The notes: generated from the letters alone by a model not told the origin. A DNA stretch of 64,000 bases from Brachybacterium subflavum (GCF_009299795.1 NZ_VIGP01000001.1:795982-859981), one strand, 5' to 3'. Positions 1 through 10,715 are shown, counted from the stretch's first letter. Made by a program: numbers and translations.

Positions 1-188
1 AGTGCGGTCTTCTGCTCGGCGCTGACTTGCCGGTCCTCGACGCGTCCGAAGACGCCCGGCGCGAGCACGATCGCCCCGCTGAGGGTGAGCTCCCGGTGGG
101 CCTCCTGCATCTCGCGGGCGAAGCGCGTCGATCCGCAGATGCAGACGATCTCCGGACGGTCGCCCTCCGCCGGGAGGTCCGCGCTCAT
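1..188 (-). CDS. Nucleoside 2-deoxyribosyltransferase-like protein (partial)
   Basis: Only the first 62 or so codons are in the window; the gene runs off the left edge. The N-terminus has an ICGSTRFAREM segment after a short acidic lead, followed by a helix and a hydrophobic strand (GAIVLAPGVF). This resembles the Rossmann-like start of nucleoside 2-deoxyribosyltransferase/DUF4406 proteins, which bind nucleosides or nucleotides. Its ATG shares bases with the TGA of the upstream sialidase gene (ATGA overlap), so it is the last visible member of the sialic-acid operon and probably translationally coupled. Its role there is unknown; no member of the sialic-acid pathway needs such an enzyme. Assignment rests on about 60 residues. 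Confidence 0.6.
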   Translation of the reverse strand, partial: MSADLPAEGDRPEIVCICGSTRFAREMQEAHRELTLSGAIVLAPGVFGRVEDRQVSAEQKTA

Positions 189-1309
189 GCGCCGAGCTCC
201 TGGGCGCCGAGGCGCGCGAAGCGGATCTCGCGGGCGTCGACCTCCCACAGCAGGGCGACCCCGCCGTCGGGCATCGGCGTCACCACCGAGTACTCGCAGG
301 CGCCCGGGGCGAACACGAGCACCTCTTCGAAGGTGGCGCCGTCGTCGCGCGACAGGTGCAGGGTGCCGCGGCGACGCTCGCGGGGATGCCATGTGCTCGA
401 CAGCCAGATCTCGCGCGAGCGCGGATCGGAGGGATCGGCAGCGGGGAAGCGCCGGGCCAGCTGGGCGTTGTTCCCCGGGTCGACGATGTCCTCATCCTGG
501 CCCAGGTGCTCCCAGGTCTCGCCGCCGTCGGACGAGACGGAGCGCCGGCGGTGCCCGCCCTTGCGATGGTCCCGGGAGCTCAGCAGGATGCGGGAGTCGG
601 AGAGCTCGACGATCGTCGTCTCGTCCATGTCCTCGCCCGTCGGCTCGCCGCGACGCCAGGTCTCGCCGTGGTCGTCGGAGAACAGCACGAAGCTGCGGAC
701 GGTCTCCCCCTCCTGCTCGTCCGGTCGCGGATGCCACGCGCAGTAGGGCTGGAGGAGCCTGCCGCGGTGCGGGCCGCCCCGCAGCTGGATCCCGGCGCCC
801 GAGGTCGCGAACGCTCCGCGGGTCGGAGCCGGCTGCGCGACGTCCGTCAGGGACGCGAAGGACCAGCTGCGTCCGGCGTCGTGCGAGGTCGCGATCGCGG
901 AGGAGAGGATGCGGCGGTCGGCGTCGTCCGTCCCGGGCAGGGCATCGGAGAACCCGCGGTCGCGGGCACGGGTGTGCAGGACGTGCACGGCCCCCGTCTC
1001 CCTGTCGACGAGCAGGCTGGGATCGGTCGAGTACACGCGCTGCTCCCGATCGGCGGGCCGCAGAGGTTCGATGTCCTCCCAGGTCGCGCCGCCGTCGGGG
1101 GAGCGGCGCAGGTACAGACCCGTGGGGTCTGGGACGTCGTTCCAGCTGTCCCGGCCGTCGAAGGCGGCCAGCACGGTCCCGTCCTCGAGCGCCGCGAGGG
1201 CGCAGATGCGGTAGGCGGGCATCGGGCCCTCGCCGGCGCGAGCGAGGACGCGATGGGCGATGCCGCCCTCCGGATCGGGGACGAGGGGCAGGGCGCGGGC
1301 GCTGCTCAT
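185..1309 (-). CDS. Exo-alpha-sialidase (GH33-like), intracellular
   Basis: A 374-residue six-bladed propeller enzyme expected to release terminal sialic acid. Five Asp-box repeats (S-x-D-x-G-x-T-W/F type) are visible at about residues 70, 142, 211, 260 and 320, and a CEYSVVTPMPDGG segment near residue 340 carries the tyrosine expected to be the nucleophile. The N-terminal Arg motif is YRICAL, with Cys where the family usually has Pro (YRIP). There is no signal peptide or membrane segment, so the product should stay in the cytoplasm and act on imported sialosides. The ATG at 1309 is chosen because the family fold begins just after it; the open frame continues upstream inside the epimerase gene. 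An AAAGG lies about 12-16 nt upstream. The stop overlaps the next gene (ATGA). Confidence 0.85.
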   Translation of the reverse strand: MSSARALPLVPDPEGGIAHRVLARAGEGPMPAYRICALAALEDGTVLAAFDGRDSWNDVPDPTGLYLRRSPDGGATWEDIEPLRPADREQRVYSTDPSLLVDRETGAVHVLHTRARDRGFSDALPGTDDADRRILSSAIATSHDAGRSWSFASLTDVAQPAPTRGAFATSGAGIQLRGGPHRGRLLQPYCAWHPRPDEQEGETVRSFVLFSDDHGETWRRGEPTGEDMDETTIVELSDSRILLSSRDHRKGGHRRRSVSSDGGETWEHLGQDEDIVDPGNNAQLARRFPAADPSDPRSREIWLSSTWHPRERRRGTLHLSRDDGATFEEVLVFAPGACEYSVVTPMPDGGVALLWEVDAREIRFARLGAQELGA

Positions 1310-1331
1310 GAGGAGGGCGGTGCCTTTCTGC

Positions 1332-2012
1332 TCAGCGCTGGACGGCGTCGCGGAACCACGTGGTGATGGTCGTGGGGTGGGTGATCGCGGTGCCCACGAC
1401 CACCGCGAACGCCCCGGCGTCGGCGCAGGCAGCGGCCTGCGCCGGTGTGTGCACGCGGCCCTCGGCCACGAGCACGGAGGTCGCGGGCAGGGAGGTCGCG
1501 AGCTCGCCCAGCAGCTCGAGGTCCGGCCCCTCGGTGCGGCGGCGCGCATCCGTGTATCCGGACAGGGTGGTGCCGATGATCTCGGCACCGGCGTCGGCCG
1601 CCGCGAGCGCCGAGTCCAGGCTGTCGCAGTCGGCCATGATCGGCCCCGCGAAGCGCTCGCGGACCGCGGCGACGGTCTCGCCGAAGGCCCGGCCGTCGGG
1701 GCGGGTCCGCGACGTGCCGTCGAGGGCCAGGATGTCGGCGCCCGCGTCGATCACGGCGAGGCAGTGATCGAGGGTGGGGGTGATGAACACGCCCTCCGCT
1801 CCGTCCTTCCAGATCCCGACGACGGGGACGTCCACGGCGTCCTTCACCTGCCGGATGTCCTCGATCCCCTGGGCGCGCACCGCGGCCGCGCCCCCGCGCT
1901 CGACGGACGCGGCGACCTGCGCCATGGTGCGCGGGTCGCGCATGGGCTCGCCCGGGTAGGCCTGGCAGGAGACGATCAATCGGCCCTCGAGGGCGGCGAC
2001 GAGAGGATGCAT
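1332..2012 (-). CDS. nanE: N-acetylmannosamine-6-phosphate 2-epimerase
   Basis: A 226-residue TIM-barrel enzyme converting ManNAc-6-P to GlcNAc-6-P, the third step of sialic acid breakdown. Family landmarks are the N-terminal GRLIVSCQAYPGEPM, the VVGIWKDG strand with the catalytic lysine near residue 70, FITPTLD, IMADCDS, and the C-terminal phosphate-binding AFAVVVGTAITHP. The start is supported by GGAAGGA eight nt upstream and by the family N-terminus. It lies between the ROK kinase and the sialidase in the same leftward operon, 22 nt before the sialidase start. Length is normal for NanE. Confidence 0.93.
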   Translation of the reverse strand: MHPLVAALEGRLIVSCQAYPGEPMRDPRTMAQVAASVERGGAAAVRAQGIEDIRQVKDAVDVPVVGIWKDGAEGVFITPTLDHCLAVIDAGADILALDGTSRTRPDGRAFGETVAAVRERFAGPIMADCDSLDSALAAADAGAEIIGTTLSGYTDARRRTEGPDLELLGELATSLPATSVLVAEGRVHTPAQAAACADAGAFAVVVGTAITHPTTITTWFRDAVQR

Positions 2013-2115
2013 GACGGAATCCTTCCGGGAGCGGGAGCGGGAGCAGGAGCAGTGATCGGAACGCTGGTCGGTGCTGCGAGATGCAGTGCGGGCGGGCGGT
2101 GGTGGGGCCCTGGGA

Positions 2116-3096
2116 TCAGGTGATCGCCCAGGCGGCCGCGCCGAGCAGCGCCGCGTGCGAGCCGGCGCGTGCGGGGACCACCGGCGTCGCCGAGACGACG
2201 TCCATCGCCTCGCGCGCGACACCCTTCCCGAGGGCATCGTCCCAGACGCTGCTCGCGCCGACCACGCCGCCCGCGAGGGCGACGACCTCGACGTCCAGGA
2301 CGTTCAGCAGGGAGCCGATGACGCGACCCGTCGCGAGCCCTGCGAGGCGGTAGGCCTCCCGGGCGGGTCCTTCGGCCGCGCGCGCCGCGGCGGCGAGCGT
2401 CGGCCCGTCGATGCACTCCGCGGCCCCGGCGCCCAGCCGGCGGGCCAGCGCGAGGATGCCCGGGCCGGAGGCGAGGCCCTCGAGATGGCCCACGCGGCCG
2501 CAGGTGCAGGGGACGGACTCGGCCTCGGGAACGGTCACGTGCCCCACGTGACCGGCCGCGCCCCGGGTGCCCACGAGCGGCGCTCCGTCGCTCACCAGGG
2601 CTCCGCCGATCCCCGTGCCCACGGCGACGAGCAGCAGGGAGCGCACGTCCGCCCCGGTGCCGAACAGCGCCTCGCCGAGCCCGTGCGCGTGCACGTCGTT
2701 GAGGGCCCGCACGGGCACGCCGAAGCGATCGGCGAAGGCGGCCGTGAGCCGCGTGCCCGGCCAGCCCGGCAGCGAGGAGGTCGCGTGCGTGATCACCCCG
2801 CGCTCGACGTCGACGACACCGGCCGAGGAGATGCCGACGGCCGCGGGTGCTTCCGCTCCCGCCTGTGCGAGCACCCGCTCACCCGCTGCGAGGGCCGCCG
2901 CGAGCACGGCCCGGGCGCCGTCGGGCGCGGGGGTCGGGACGGTCGTCTCCTCGAGCACCTCGGCGCGGGAGCGGTCGGGCGCGATGCCCACCCGTGCCGC
3001 CGTGATCTTGGTGCCGCCGATGTCGAGGGCGAGGACCGCGGATGAGGCGGAGGGGGCGGGACCGCTGAGGGGCCCGGCAGGCTCAGCGGGCGGCAT
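2116..3096 (-). CDS. nanK: ROK-family kinase, probable N-acetylmannosamine kinase
   Basis: A 326-residue ROK (repressor/ORF/kinase) protein expected to phosphorylate ManNAc with ATP. Residues 22-33 (LALDIGGTK) form the first phosphate loop, GTGIGG at 160-165 the second, and the LNDVHAHG segment near 132-139 carries the catalytic Asp. The ROK zinc motif is altered: the usual C-x-C-G-x-x-G-C-x-E reads CTCGRVGHLE, so the third Cys is His (about residue 204). There is no N-terminal winged helix, so it is a kinase and not a regulator. Its ATG lies 14 nt inside the end of the lyase gene, implying coupling. Substrate is inferred from the neighbours. Confidence 0.87.
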   Translation of the reverse strand: MPPAEPAGPLSGPAPSASSAVLALDIGGTKITAARVGIAPDRSRAEVLEETTVPTPAPDGARAVLAAALAAGERVLAQAGAEAPAAVGISSAGVVDVERGVITHATSSLPGWPGTRLTAAFADRFGVPVRALNDVHAHGLGEALFGTGADVRSLLLVAVGTGIGGALVSDGAPLVGTRGAAGHVGHVTVPEAESVPCTCGRVGHLEGLASGPGILALARRLGAGAAECIDGPTLAAAARAAEGPAREAYRLAGLATGRVIGSLLNVLDVEVVALAGGVVGASSVWDDALGKGVAREAMDVVSATPVVPARAGSHAALLGAAAWAIT

Positions 3097-4048
3097 CCAG
3101 CAGTCCCGCCTGCTCGAGGATCGTGCGGATGCGCCCCACGACCTCGCCCTCGAGCGGGGCCATCGGCGTGGAGACCATGTTCGTGGAGATCAGGCCGAGT
3201 TCGCGCAGCGCCGTCTTGAAGGCGCCGATGCCGGCGGTCGGCCCCACCTTGTCGGCGGGCTGGAAGACGATCTCGAAGAGGGCCGCCAGGCGGTCCTGCT
3301 CGGTGCGGACCGTGTCCCAGTCGCCGGCACGGGCGGCGCGGTCCATGCGCACGTAGCCGGCCGGATCCACGTTGCCCAGCCCCGGGACCGACCCGTCGGC
3401 CCCGGAGAGGTAGGCGCCGTCGACGACGACCTCGTGGCCGGTGAGCAGCGTGAGCGGGGAGCCTGCCGCCCGGTTCATCGCGGCCAGGCGGCGGAAGGCG
3501 ACGTCGTCGCCGCTGGAGTCCTTGACCCCGGCGATCGCGCCGTCGGTGGCCAGATCCATGAGCTGGGCGGGGGAGAGCTTGAGATGCACGCAGACGGGGA
3601 TGTCGTAGGCCCACACCGGCACGGAGGATGCCGCGCCGAGTGCACGGAAGTGCGCGCCCAGCTCGTCGGGCCCGGTGATCGAGTAGAACGGGGCGGTCGC
3701 GACGACGCCGGCGACGCCGTGCTCCTCGGCGGCGCGGATGTGGGAGATGACGCGGCTGGTCTGGGTGTCGATGACGCCCGCGAGCACCGGCACCTGACCG
3801 GCGACCTCTCCCGTCACCGCGTCGAGGACGCGGTCGCGCATGGCGTCATCGTGGTAGGCGACCTCGCCGCTCGAGCCGAGCGCGAAGATGCCGTCGACGC
3901 CGCCCTCCAGGAGGTGGCCGACGAGGCGGGCGAGGCTCTCGCGGTCGAGATCGCCCTCCGGGGTGAGCGGGGTCAGCAGCGGCGGGACGACGCCCCGCAG
4001 GCCGGTGGAGGGGGTGTGGACATCGGTGGTGGCGGTGGTGGTGGTCAT
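3083..4048 (-). CDS. nanA: N-acetylneuraminate lyase / DHDPS-family aldolase
   Basis: A 321-residue class I aldolase of the dihydrodipicolinate synthase/NAL superfamily. GSSGE at residues 58-62 replaces the GTTGE of many members, Tyr148 sits in YDIPV, and the Schiff-base lysine is K176 in GVKDSSGD. In context it should split Neu5Ac into ManNAc and pyruvate. The ATG at 4048 has GGGAGGA seven nt upstream; an ATG 51 nt further upstream has no such site. The gene lies between the transporter genes and the kinase. The family also contains dihydrodipicolinate synthases and other aldolases, so the substrate call depends on the nanE and nanK neighbours. Confidence 0.87.
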   Translation of the reverse strand: MTTTTATTDVHTPSTGLRGVVPPLLTPLTPEGDLDRESLARLVGHLLEGGVDGIFALGSSGEVAYHDDAMRDRVLDAVTGEVAGQVPVLAGVIDTQTSRVISHIRAAEEHGVAGVVATAPFYSITGPDELGAHFRALGAASSVPVWAYDIPVCVHLKLSPAQLMDLATDGAIAGVKDSSGDDVAFRRLAAMNRAAGSPLTLLTGHEVVVDGAYLSGADGSVPGLGNVDPAGYVRMDRAARAGDWDTVRTEQDRLAALFEIVFQPADKVGPTAGIGAFKTALRELGLISTNMVSTPMAPLEGEVVGRIRTILEQAGLLDAAR

Positions 4049-4095
4049 GGGGGATCCTCCCGGGGGATTCGTGTGCTGGGTCGATGGTCCCGTGG

Positions 4096-4898
4096 TCACA
4101 GCAGCGTGGGCGCTGCGGCGAGCAGGGAGCGGGTGTAGGGGTCCTCGGCGTCGGCGAAGATCTGCTCCGCCGGGCCGTGCTCGACGGCCCGGCCGCGGTT
4201 CATCACCAGGATCTCGTCGGAGACGAAGCGCACCGTCGAGATGTCGTGCGAGATGAACACGAGCCCCAGGCCGAGCTCGGCCTTGAGGTCCATGAGCAGG
4301 TTGAGCACCTGGGCGCGGACCGAGACGTCCAGGGCGCTCGTGGGCTCGTCGGCCACGATCACGTCGGGCTGCAGGGTGAGCGCGCGGGCGATCGCCACGC
4401 GCTGGCGCTGGCCGCCGGAGATCTGGCGGGGGAGCACGTCGAGGGCGGAGACGGGCAGGCCCACCTGGTGGACGAGCTCGGTGACCCGCTCCAGGCGCTC
4501 CTTCTCGGTGCCGATGCCGTGGACCCGCAGCGGATCCATGAGCGCCTCGCGGACCACCAGGCGCGGGTTCAGGGCCGTCGCGGGGTCCTGGAAGACCACC
4601 GAGATGGTGCGGCCCAGCTCCTTGCGGGCGGAGCGCGAGCGGCCCAGCGGGCTGCCGTGGAAGCGGACCTCCCCGCTGGTGACCTTCTGCAGGCCGGTCA
4701 TCACCCGGGCGAGCGTCGACTTGCCCGAGCCCGATTCGCCGACGATGCCGAGCACCTGCCCGCGGTCCACGCTCAGGCTGATGCCGTCGACCGCGCGGAT
4801 GGTGTCGGGGTGCAGCAGGGAGCCGGTGCGCAGGCGGTGCACGACGTGGACGTCGCGCAGCTCGATCACCGGGGATGCGTCGTGGGTGCTCCGGGAGG

Positions 4899-4902
<4 letters not shown>
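4096..4902 (-). CDS. ABC transporter ATPase (OppF/DppF type)
   Basis: A 268-residue nucleotide-binding subunit of a peptide/opine/sialate-type importer. Walker A is GESGSGKST near residue 57, the signature is ISGGQRQRVAIARAL near 163, Walker B is VIVADEPTSALD, and the switch His is in FISHD. The C-terminal stretch after EHGPAEQIFADAEDPYT is the usual oligopeptide-transporter cap. The start overlaps the stop of the upstream fused permease-ATPase by 4 nt (ATGA), and the lyase gene follows about 47 nt downstream. It should pair with the ATPase half of that fusion to power sialic acid uptake. Confidence 0.92.
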
Positions 4903-7067
<2,165 letters not shown>

Positions 7068-7068
7068 G

Positions 7069-8034
7069 TCAGATGCTCCTGATCCGGGGGTTGACGAGGA
7101 CGTAGAGCAGGTCCACGAGGATGTTCACGACGATGAAGGCGATCGCGACGGTGAGAGTCACGCCCTGCACGAGGAACACGTCGTTGCGCTTGACGCCGTC
7201 GAGGATGAGCTGGCCCATCGCCTGGATGTTGAAGATGATCTCGATGATGACCGCGCCGCCCATCAGATAGCCCACGCGCAGCCCCAGCACCGTGATCGGG
7301 GTGATCAGCGCGTTGCGCAGCACGTTGCGGCTCACCACGATCGGGTAGGGCACGCCCGCGCCGACGGCCGTGCGCACGTAGTCGCGGTCCAGCTCCTCCA
7401 CCATCGCCGTGCGCACCACGCGGATGAGGGAGCCGGCGACGGGCACGCCGAGCGCGATCGCGGGCAGGGCCACGTTGTGCGTCCACGCCGCGGGATCCGT
7501 GAGCGGACCGACCCACTGGCTCACCAGGGCCGGGAACGCGCCCCACCCGCCGGGAACCTCGCCGAGCCACTGGATCAGCAGGATCGCGAGCCAGAAGGAG
7601 GGGGTCGCGAGCGCGGCGACGGACAGCACGCGGATGACCTGGTCGACCCAGCGGTCGCGGAACAGGGCGGCGAGCACGCCCAGGATCGCGGCGACCACGA
7701 TCGCGAAGGCCAGGCCGAGGAACGTCAGCTGCAGGGTGATCGGGAAGGCCCGGGCGACGACGTCGGTCACGGGGGTGTTGCCGCTCGTGGTGCCGAGGTC
7801 GCCGTGGAGCATGCCCCCCAGGAAGCTGAGGTAGCGGATGACCAGGGGGTCGTTCAGACCGTTCGCGTCGCGGTACTGCTCGAGCGCCGCCGGGGAGGCC
7901 GACTCGCCGAGCGCGAGGCGCGCAGGGTCGGACGGGGAGAACGACATCACGACGAACACCAGCAGGGTGACGCCGAGGATCATGAGCGGCAGCGAGACGA
8001 GTCGCCGGCCGATCAGACGGACGAGTGAGGACAC
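7069..8034 (-). CDS. ABC transporter permease (DppB type)
   Basis: A 321-residue inner-membrane permease with about six membrane segments. The N-terminus (RLIGRRLVSLPLMILGVTLL) and the large first external loop ending in a GDLGTT motif are typical of DppB/OppB. The EAA loop is around DYVRTAVGAGVPYP. It should form the channel together with the permease half of the downstream fusion. The next gene begins 1 nt after its stop. A strong hairpin (8084-8123) separates it from the upstream binding-protein gene. Confidence 0.92.
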   Translation of the reverse strand: MSSLVRLIGRRLVSLPLMILGVTLLVFVVMSFSPSDPARLALGESASPAALEQYRDANGLNDPLVIRYLSFLGGMLHGDLGTTSGNTPVTDVVARAFPITLQLTFLGLAFAIVVAAILGVLAALFRDRWVDQVIRVLSVAALATPSFWLAILLIQWLGEVPGGWGAFPALVSQWVGPLTDPAAWTHNVALPAIALGVPVAGSLIRVVRTAMVEELDRDYVRTAVGAGVPYPIVVSRNVLRNALITPITVLGLRVGYLMGGAVIIEIIFNIQAMGQLILDGVKRNDVFLVQGVTLTVAIAFIVVNILVDLLYVLVNPRIRSI

Positions 8035-8083
8035 GGATCCCTCCAGGCGGGCCGAGGTCGGGCGGTCGGGGTCGGGCGGACGG

Positions 8084-8123
8084 GCCGCGGTGCGTGCGGG
8101 CGGAGCCCCGCGCGCACCGCGGC
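8084..8123 (-). terminator. Intercistronic hairpin after the binding-protein gene
   Basis: GCCGCGGTGCG at 8084-8094 pairs perfectly with CGCACCGCGGC at 8113-8123 across an 18-nt loop, inside the 94-nt gap between binding-protein and permease genes. No U-tract follows. Such hairpins often cause partial termination or protect the upstream mRNA, giving more binding protein than membrane subunits. Confidence 0.6.
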
Positions 8124-8128
8124 GGCGG

Positions 8129-9742
8129 TCACTGGGTGCTGCCCACGCCCACGAAGCTGAGGCCGGTCAGCGAGGTGGGCTCGAAGCCCACGAGGGTGGT
8201 CGGGTCCCAGGCCGACGGGGCCTTGCGGTGGAAGAGCGGGTACAGCGGGATGTCCTCGGACAGGAGGTCGAAGGTCTGCTGCCACATGGACGTCTGCTTG
8301 TCCGTGTCGGTCTCCTTCATGGCCTCCTTGAGCAGGTCCGTGACCTGGGTGTAGCTCTCGGAGCCCTTCCAGTGCATGCGGGTGTCCGTCCAGGTGTCGG
8401 CGAAGTACCACCAGCGCATGAGCAGATCGGCGTCGTTGCCGAACACCGACGGGTCCCCGGGGGCGATCACGACGTCGTAGGCGTCGCTCTTGCCGTCGAT
8501 CGAGTTGTAGACCTCCGCGGACTGCTTCTCGGTGAACTCGACCTTCACGCCCGCGGCCTCGAGGGACTGCTGGATGATCGGGGTGCACTGCTTGACCCAG
8601 TCGTGGTCCGTCGCCATCAGGCGGAAGCTCTTCAGGCCGGTCTCGGCGAACAGGGACTTCGCCTTGTCGAGGTCGAGGGCGTAGACCGTGGAGGCCTGCT
8701 TGAAGTCGGGATGGTCCTTCTGGACGAAGCAGGCGGCGGCCTCGGCCTGGCCGGAGAGGCCGTCCTCGATGATCTTGTCCATGTCGAGCGCGTACATGAA
8801 CGCCTGACGGTTCTTGAGGTCGTGGAAGGGGTTGTCCTCGCCGTAGTTGAACATGGCGAACAGCAGGCCGAATCCCAGCGGCGACTCGACGGTGCCCGAG
8901 CCCTCGAGCTGGTCGATCGAGAGGTAGGGGACGGAGTCGATGGCCTGGGCGCTCTTGGACTGCATCGCGTTGGTGCGGGTCGAGGCGTCGGGGATGATCT
9001 GCCACGTCATCTTCGCGGCCTTCGCGGGCTGCGGGCCGTTGTACTTCTCGAAGCGCTCGAACTCGACCTTCTTCGAGGAGGCGCCGCTGTCCGTCATCTC
9101 GTAGGGGCCGGAGCCGACGGGCTTGGCGTCGAAGGCCTTGGGATCCTTCTCGACGGCCGCCTTCGGCACGATCTTCACCACGCTCAGGCGCTCGGCGAGG
9201 ATCGCGACGGGGTGCGCGAGGGTGAAGGTGACCGTGGTGTCGTCCTTCTTCTCGACCTTCTCGATGAAGTCGATGAAGCCGGCGTACAGCGAGAGGTTCT
9301 TCGGATCCAGCACGCGCTCGAAGGAGTACACGACGTCCTCGGCGGTGACCTCGCTGCCGTCGTGGAAGACGGCGCCGTCGCGCAGGGCGACGTCCACGCT
9401 GGTGCCGTCGCTCGAGGGGATCTCGGAGGCGAGCGCGGCGTAGACCTCGCGGGTCACGGGATGCAGCTCGGTGAGGCCCTCGAGGGTGTGCCAGTTGACC
9501 GCGACGGTGAGCGCGGCGCTCGTGGTCATCGGGTCGTAGCCGTTGGTGCCCAGCTCGTAGGAGATCGCGGCGGTGATGGTGCCGTCCTCCTTGGCATCGG
9601 TCGCGGCGGCTCCGCCGGCGTCCGAGGAGGTGTCGCCGCCATCGCGCGGCGCGCAGGCGGCGACGGTGCCGATGATGCCGGCGGCGGCGGTGAGGAGGCC
9701 GGCGCTCCTGAGGAGGCTGCGGCGCGTGGTCTGGATGGTCAT
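8129..9742 (-). CDS. ABC solute-binding lipoprotein (SBP family 5), sialic acid uptake candidate
   Basis: A 537-residue extracellular binding protein. The N-terminus has a twin-arginine-like RRSLLRSAG and a lipobox TVAAC with lipidation predicted at Cys30, followed by an Asp/Gly/Ala-rich spacer. The mature part has SBP_bac_5 landmarks such as DVALRDGAVFHDGSEVTAEDVVYS near residues 120-145. It is the first gene of the leftward operon, so it sets the substrate delivered to the permeases. SBP family 5 includes peptide, nickel, opine and SatA-type sialate binders; sialic acid is inferred from nanA, nanK and nanE. Confidence 0.9.
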   Translation of the reverse strand: MTIQTTRRSLLRSAGLLTAAAGIIGTVAACAPRDGGDTSSDAGGAAATDAKEDGTITAAISYELGTNGYDPMTTSAALTVAVNWHTLEGLTELHPVTREVYAALASEIPSSDGTSVDVALRDGAVFHDGSEVTAEDVVYSFERVLDPKNLSLYAGFIDFIEKVEKKDDTTVTFTLAHPVAILAERLSVVKIVPKAAVEKDPKAFDAKPVGSGPYEMTDSGASSKKVEFERFEKYNGPQPAKAAKMTWQIIPDASTRTNAMQSKSAQAIDSVPYLSIDQLEGSGTVESPLGFGLLFAMFNYGEDNPFHDLKNRQAFMYALDMDKIIEDGLSGQAEAAACFVQKDHPDFKQASTVYALDLDKAKSLFAETGLKSFRLMATDHDWVKQCTPIIQQSLEAAGVKVEFTEKQSAEVYNSIDGKSDAYDVVIAPGDPSVFGNDADLLMRWWYFADTWTDTRMHWKGSESYTQVTDLLKEAMKETDTDKQTSMWQQTFDLLSEDIPLYPLFHRKAPSAWDPTTLVGFEPTSLTGLSFVGVGSTQ

Positions 9743-9867
9743 GATCGGTGCGTCCCTTCGGGTGGGAGTGCTCGGCCGGACCGGGATGGTCCGAGGCCCG
9801 GGGGCTCCGGGTGCGGGCGGACGACTGCGTCCGTGCTTCCGGCGTCCCGCGCATCGAGCGGAATCTT

Positions 9868-9883
9868 CATCAGACGTCTGATG
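9868..9883. promoter_or_regulatory. Perfect 16-bp palindrome, putative GntR/NanR operator
   Basis: CATCAGACGTCTGATG is a perfect palindrome in the divergent intergenic region, 126 nt before the binding-protein ATG. A TANNNT hexamer on the minus strand (TACAGT, 9906-9901) would put the nan transcript start near 9894, placing the palindrome just downstream, where a bound repressor would block elongation. FadR-type GntR proteins bind short palindromes of this kind. Confidence 0.6.
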
Positions 9884-9957
9884 TCCGATGTTCTAGCGGT
9901 ACTGTATCCCCGGATGCCAGCGGATCGGTACGGGTTACCGAACCGTGATCCGGATCG

Positions 9958-9976
9958 CATGATGGATCGCATCATG
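9958..9976. promoter_or_regulatory. Inverted repeat before the GntR gene, second putative operator
   Basis: CATGATG at 9958-9964 and CATCATG at 9970-9976 are inverted around GATCG. The half-sites (TGATG/CATCA) are those of the 9868 palindrome turned inside out. It lies 47 nt before the regulator start, where it could mediate autoregulation. An imperfect stem (CGGATC at 9921-9926, GATCCG at 9947-9952) lies between the two sites. Confidence 0.4.
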
Positions 9977-10022
9977 GAGGCGGGCCGCGCAGGAGCACGG
10001 TCCACGCGAGGGAGGAGAGCGC

Positions 10023-10715
10023 ATGCGCCGGAACGACGCGGGCGGGGACGTGGTGGCCCGGATCAAGGACCTGATCCTGCGGGACGGGCTGCATCCGGGG
10101 GACCCGATGCCCACCGAGGCGCGACTCGTCGAGGAGCTGGGCGTCGCGCGCTCCTCCGTGCGCGAGGCGATGCGCACGCTCTCCTCGCTGGACATCGTGG
10201 AGGTGCGGCACGGGCACGGGACCTATGTCGGCCGCATGTCCCTCGCGCCGCTCGTGGACGGTCTGCTGTTCCGCGCCCGCCTCAACGACGGCAACGACCT
10301 GCGCACGCTGCGCGAGGTCGTGCAGGCGCGCATCGCCCTGGACCTCTCGCTCGGGCGCCGGCTCGTGGAGGCCTGGCGCGGCCGGGATCTGGCGCCCGCG
10401 CGGGCGCAGGTCGAGCGGATGCGCGAGGCGCACGCGGCCGGGCGCCCCTTCACGGAGGCGGATCAGGCCTTCCACGCCGCGGTGCTCTCGGAGCTCGACA
10501 ACGAGCTGATGATGCAGCTCAGCGATGCCTTCTGGCAGGTGCACACCTCGGCGCTCCCGCTGCTCGACGTGCCGCCCGCGGCGGACATGCGCCTGACCAT
10601 CGAGGCGCACGACGCGATCGTGGACGCCCTCGAGTCCGGCGACGAGAACGCCTACGCCAAGGCCGTGCACGCGCACTACGGACCACTCGAGAGGACCCTC
10701 ACCGCCTCGGAGTGA
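10023..10715 (+). CDS. GntR-family regulator, FadR/FCD subfamily (NanR-like)
   Basis: A 230-residue regulator. Residues about 10-75 are a winged helix with the GntR pattern LRDGLHPGDPMPTEARLVEELGV and SSVREAMRTL, and the wing RHGHGTYVG. Residues about 85-215 are an all-helical FCD ligand domain with the metal-site pattern D-x-x-F-H (ADQAFH) and later His residues in EAHDAIVDAL and AHYG. The ATG has GGGAGGAGAG upstream. It is divergent from the sialic-acid operon, so it most likely represses that operon and is released by a sialic acid metabolite; this is inferred from position. Its 3' end forms one arm of a terminator. Confidence 0.88.
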   Translation: MRRNDAGGDVVARIKDLILRDGLHPGDPMPTEARLVEELGVARSSVREAMRTLSSLDIVEVRHGHGTYVGRMSLAPLVDGLLFRARLNDGNDLRTLREVVQARIALDLSLGRRLVEAWRGRDLAPARAQVERMREAHAAGRPFTEADQAFHAAVLSELDNELMMQLSDAFWQVHTSALPLLDVPPAADMRLTIEAHDAIVDALESGDENAYAKAVHAHYGPLERTLTASE

